Assembly: GCF_902167145.1 (NCBI RefSeq) | Contig: NC_050105.1 | Location: 136,943,988-137,007,987 of the forward strand | DNA: 64,000 nucleotides | DNA from: Zea mays | Lineage: Eukaryota > Streptophyta > Magnoliopsida > Poales > Poaceae | Reading direction: 5' to 3' | In this document: piece after piece, positions 61,224 to 64,000 of the stretch | Layout of the letters: each line of letters starts with the position of its first letter | How positions within the stretch are numbered: the first letter of the stretch is position 1 | Made by a program: the position numbers and the translations under genes | The notes under the pieces: model-generated | What the model was told of the DNA's origin: nothing | Database searches by the model: none | The model's input: the letters and a program-made list of their open reading frames with translations, nothing else

Positions 61224-61698
61224 TGTTGGGGCGAAGGCAAAGACGCCACCCTTCGCTCGAGGCCTCCGCCGCGGTGGCTGGTCTGACAGTGACAAAGCGG
61301 GCAGGGACACCCTTCGCTCCATTCGGCACTTTGACGAAGGCCTGCGGCGACGCCTTCCCGCGGCGCGGCCTCGTTCAGTCCTGAGGCCCACGCGTGATCT
61401 GGCCCATTGTAACGGGCCCTGCGTGGCCGCCTTTGTGTTACGGGCCTAATTTGTAAAGGCATACTTGTAATTACAGCCTGTAACCCTGCTTTATGGGAAT
61501 ATTCTGGGGATAAACCAGGTGTCTGAGGGCACATGCGTCCTTAACACAAGGCGCTGGGCACTCAGATACCTATAAATACCCCCGCACAGTGCCCGTGAGA
61601 GGCGAGATCAACAGAGCTATTGCCCCCGAGCACGTAACTCTGTTGTCATCACTATTCACCCTTGTTGGCCCCCTTGCTGCTGAGAGCAAGTTCCAACA
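61224..61698 (+). repeat. 3' LTR of Tat copy A
   Basis: 475 bp, subfamily of the LTR at 36943 (one difference seen, GTAACTCTG versus GTAACCCTG). Preceded by GGAGGGCAAA (61214-61223) and followed by the target duplication GCGTG. Confidence 0.95.
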
Positions 61699-61703
61699 GC
61701 GTG

Positions 61704-62519
61704 CTCTAGGAATGCTTGTTGTACTAGTAGAGACGTCCAAGGGACTCTTTTATAGCCCCAAAAGGCTAAGGAGTCGTTGCTCCTCCATTTGGAAGGCTCA
61801 GATTGCATTCTATCTGCGGGCGCACCACACTTTTCAGTGACGCACCAGACATGTTTGGTGCCTTTTTTCGCAAATTGCCTGCTGACATGGCGCTGACGTG
61901 TCCGGCATTGATCACGTCACCGACCGTTGTGCCACCTGAGAGCTTTTTGCCGCAAAAACGTATTAGACATGTCCGATGCACACCGAACTGTCTGGTGAAT
62001 TACAGTCAGTGCGCCTCGGTGAATTCCCGAGAGCAGCCAGTTAGCCAGTCGACCAGGCCAGGCTTCGAACATGTCTGATGCACACAGGACTGTCCGGTGA
62101 GGGCCAGTCTGGCCCAACTTTGTCCACTTTCGAGCCAAACTTCTTAACTCCTTTTTGGCTCGACTTGAGAAGTTCCCTAGCACTTAGATGAACATTGTTA
62201 GTAACTAAAACAATTTACTAGGTGCTAGTTACATATCTTTGCAACTTCATTTCAATAGGATTTGCAATACGCGCAAACTCAATCCCAAAACCTAGTTTTC
62301 TCTACAAAATGATTTAGAGTCCAAACACAAGTACTACAAACATTGTAAAGGACTTATGCAACATATTTAGAAGTGCAAACCTCACACTCATACCATCTTC
62401 AATTTGCTCTTTGTACACCTGTGCTCATGCTCATTCCAAGATGGTTAGTTCAAAGTGGTGTGTTGGTCAGTTAATCACCAAAATACTTAGAATTGACCCA
62501 AAGACACATTTCCCTTTCA
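61704..62519 (-). repeat. Proximal part of the minus-strand copia LTR (continues at 36942 after removing the Tat complex)
   Basis: On the minus strand the LTR probably begins TGAAAGGGAAATGTG at 62519, right after the purine-rich 'aaaaagtgggagat', as in Opie/Ji-type elements. It contains the repeated 'acatgtccgatgcacaccg' type motifs common in maize LTRs and a TATA-like 'tataaaa' on its minus strand near 61750. With 36568-36942 it totals about 1.2 kb. Confidence 0.65.
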
Positions 62520-63420
62520 ATCTCCCACTTTTTGGTGATTTATGCCAACACACCTAGAGCAACTTAAACTTTTTAAATTAACCAAATATGAGCCATCATT
62601 TGGAAATTGAAGTAAAATTAGAAATCAATTGAATAAGTATAGGATCTGGCATAGTTGTATCATTTTTTGCCACCACTCGACTTGTTTTATCAAAGCAAAT
62701 TCATTTTTCTAACTTATAAGTCAAAACACTTTAGTTTTGCAAATTAAACCATTTTTCAAAACTAGTTTTGATCAAGTACAAGAAACTCCCCATTTTCCCA
62801 TAAGAAATATTTCTCCACCATAAGAGAATAGTTTTATAATTAGAGGCCTCCTATTTGTTGTCGAGAGAGTTTTAATAAAATAGAAAAGTTCAAATCAATT
62901 TTTTTTTGAAATTCACAAGTGGTGGTTGATCTAGTTGTTTTGACCTTAATTCTCTCCCATGTGACATTAAGAACCAAAACGGAGAACTTAGTGGCCGTAA
63001 ACCTCATTGCCGCACCAAAAATAGCAAATTAAAAGCAAACACGACAATGAAACCCAAATGAATTTGGAATAAAGTACATTGATACCGTTATACAGTAGAA
63101 GCCTTTATCTTTGTCCAAATTCACCATTTTTCTTTCAATCCACCTTTGAGACTACGTCAAAGTCACACAACAAACATATTAGCCTCAAAGGGTCAAGTTG
63201 TAACATATCCTCCCCTGAAGGTATGCATCAATGCACAATGACTTATGAGGTCCGGGGATGACATTCTACAACTTGAGCGCCAAAATAAGCAATAAAGCAC
63301 ATTTAATCTTGAAGGAATATGATCAAAGGCATAAAGACACATGCATGCTATACATCAATGAAAGTCCCGTGAATCTAAGACATTTAGCTCACTACACAGC
63401 TCACAAAACCTTCTTTTATC
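62520..63420 (-). other. 3' internal non-coding region of the copia element
   Basis: Lies between the pol remnant and the LTR. AT-rich, no coding region seen. Confidence 0.55.
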
Positions 63421-63640
63421 TCAAGGCTTGGTAAATATATCGGCTAGCAGGTGATTGGTTCTAACATGGCAAGTATTGGTATATCCACTTTGTTGGTGGT
63501 CTCTCAGAAAGTGATGTTGAATGTATGTGTGCTTAGTGTGGTTGTGTTCAACGAGATTATCCGCCAAGCGGATTGCACTCTCATTATCACACGGGTTATT
63601 GTGTGAACCATGTGTGTGGTGTTGTGACATGACTGCCCAC
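63421..63640 (-). pseudogene. C-terminal end of copia pol (RNase H)
   Basis: Minus-strand translation gives CDNESAIRLADNLVEHNHTK, then HHFLRDHQQ and LLADIFTKP, the very typical end of Ty1/copia RNase H. Sequence upstream of this does not match a copia polyprotein, so only the end is preserved before the window's last LTR. Confidence 0.85.
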
Positions 63641-63719
63641 CTTGGTAATGCGTGGAACGGTCATTCGGGCCTGCGTTGATTGACAAAAGCCTGCCCATGC
63701 CCTAAGCACTGCCGCACAC

Positions 63720-64000
63720 TGAAAGGGAATTAGGCTTACACCTATTTCCTAAATGATTTTGGTGGTTGAATTGCCCAACACAAATAATTGGACTAACTAG
63801 TTTGCTCTAGTGTACAAGTTATACAGGTGCCAAAGGTTCACACTAGCCAATAAAAAGACCAAGTATGGGGTTCAACAAAGAGAGCAAGGGATAACCGAAG
63901 GCACCTCTGGTCTGGCGCACCGGACTGTCCGGTGTGCCACCAGACAGTGTCCGGTGCACCAGGGGTCTTCACGCTGAACTCTTCACCTTCGGGAAAATCC
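63720..64000 (+). repeat. 5' part of a Ji-like copia LTR, cut by the window edge
   Basis: It begins TGAAAGGGAATTAGGCTTAC and contains 'gcgcaccggactgtccggtg' and 'cagtgtccggtgcacc', hallmark palindromic motifs of Ji/Opie LTRs in maize. The right part lies outside, so whether it is a 5' or solo LTR cannot be told. Confidence 0.75.

Larger units (their letters stand above)
36943..61698 (+). mobile_element. Outer Tat-lineage Ty3/gypsy element (copy A), carrying a nested copy and a tandem duplication
   Basis: The 475-bp LTRs at 36943-37417 and 61224-61698 share subfamily-specific bases and differ at one site. The 5-bp target duplication GCGTG flanks them exactly (36938-36942 and 61699-61703). After removing the inner element (45911-57520) and one 1,574-bp duplicate, the element is about 11.6 kb, like copy B. 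Gag-pol with a second RNase H domain and a minus-strand gene between pol and the 3' LTR are features of the Tat lineage. It is inserted in a copia LTR. Confidence 0.9.

Noticed and set aside
63205..63240. Start of the minus-strand copia LTR at TGTTACAACTTG after a purine tract
   Set aside because: The alternative start at 62519 (TGAAAGGG after a purine tract) fits the Opie/Ji pattern and the expected LTR length better; not fully excluded.

Overview
The window looks like a grass nuclear chromosome, most likely maize (Zea) or a close relative. It holds a few spliced or single-exon plant genes in a sea of LTR retrotransposons, nested insertions, MITEs and (TA)n tracts. The LTR types resemble the maize families Huck, Tekay and Ji/Opie; these family names come from memory of the sequences, not from a search.

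Layout. 1-3982: 3' end and 3' LTR of a Huck-like Ty3/gypsy element, with eleven 56-bp repeats inside the LTR. 3983-7649: intergenic DNA containing a short element with perfect 15-bp inverted ends, flanked on both sides by (TA)n. 7650-10810 (minus): an intact 9-exon gene for an ELMO-domain protein (266 aa). 11531-13064: a MITE and a decayed copia gag-pol piece. 13137-17258 (minus): an intact 5-exon gene for a probable plastid protein (469 aa), with nested MITEs in its last intron. 17259-18848: AT-rich upstream DNA with a long foldback element and a tRNA-like (SINE-like) sequence. 18854-32519: a complete Tekay/Del-type chromovirus with 4.0-kb LTRs and TCTGA target duplications. 32606-33370: a broken PP2C phosphatase pseudogene. 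34156-34938: an intact classical arabinogalactan-protein gene.

36943-61698 is a nested complex of two Tat-lineage gypsy elements of one family. The outer copy (A) has 475-bp LTRs and GCGTG target duplications. The inner copy (B, 45911-57520) inserted into the first intron of A's antisense gene. A later 1,574-bp tandem duplication added an extra LTR and a truncated antisense exon. Each copy carries gag-pol on the plus strand. On the minus strand each carries a five-exon gene with its own TATA box, which converges on pol. The whole complex sits inside the LTR of an older minus-strand copia element (36568-36942 continuing at 61704-62519; pol end near 63421-63630). A Ji-like LTR starts at 63720 and leaves the window.

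The host genes appear unrelated to one another in function. The most unusual content is the spliced antisense gene of the Tat elements, and the fact that very young copies carry broken polyproteins, which implies movement with proteins supplied by other copies. All gene models were built by eye from splice signals, frame continuity and family resemblance; no search was run.
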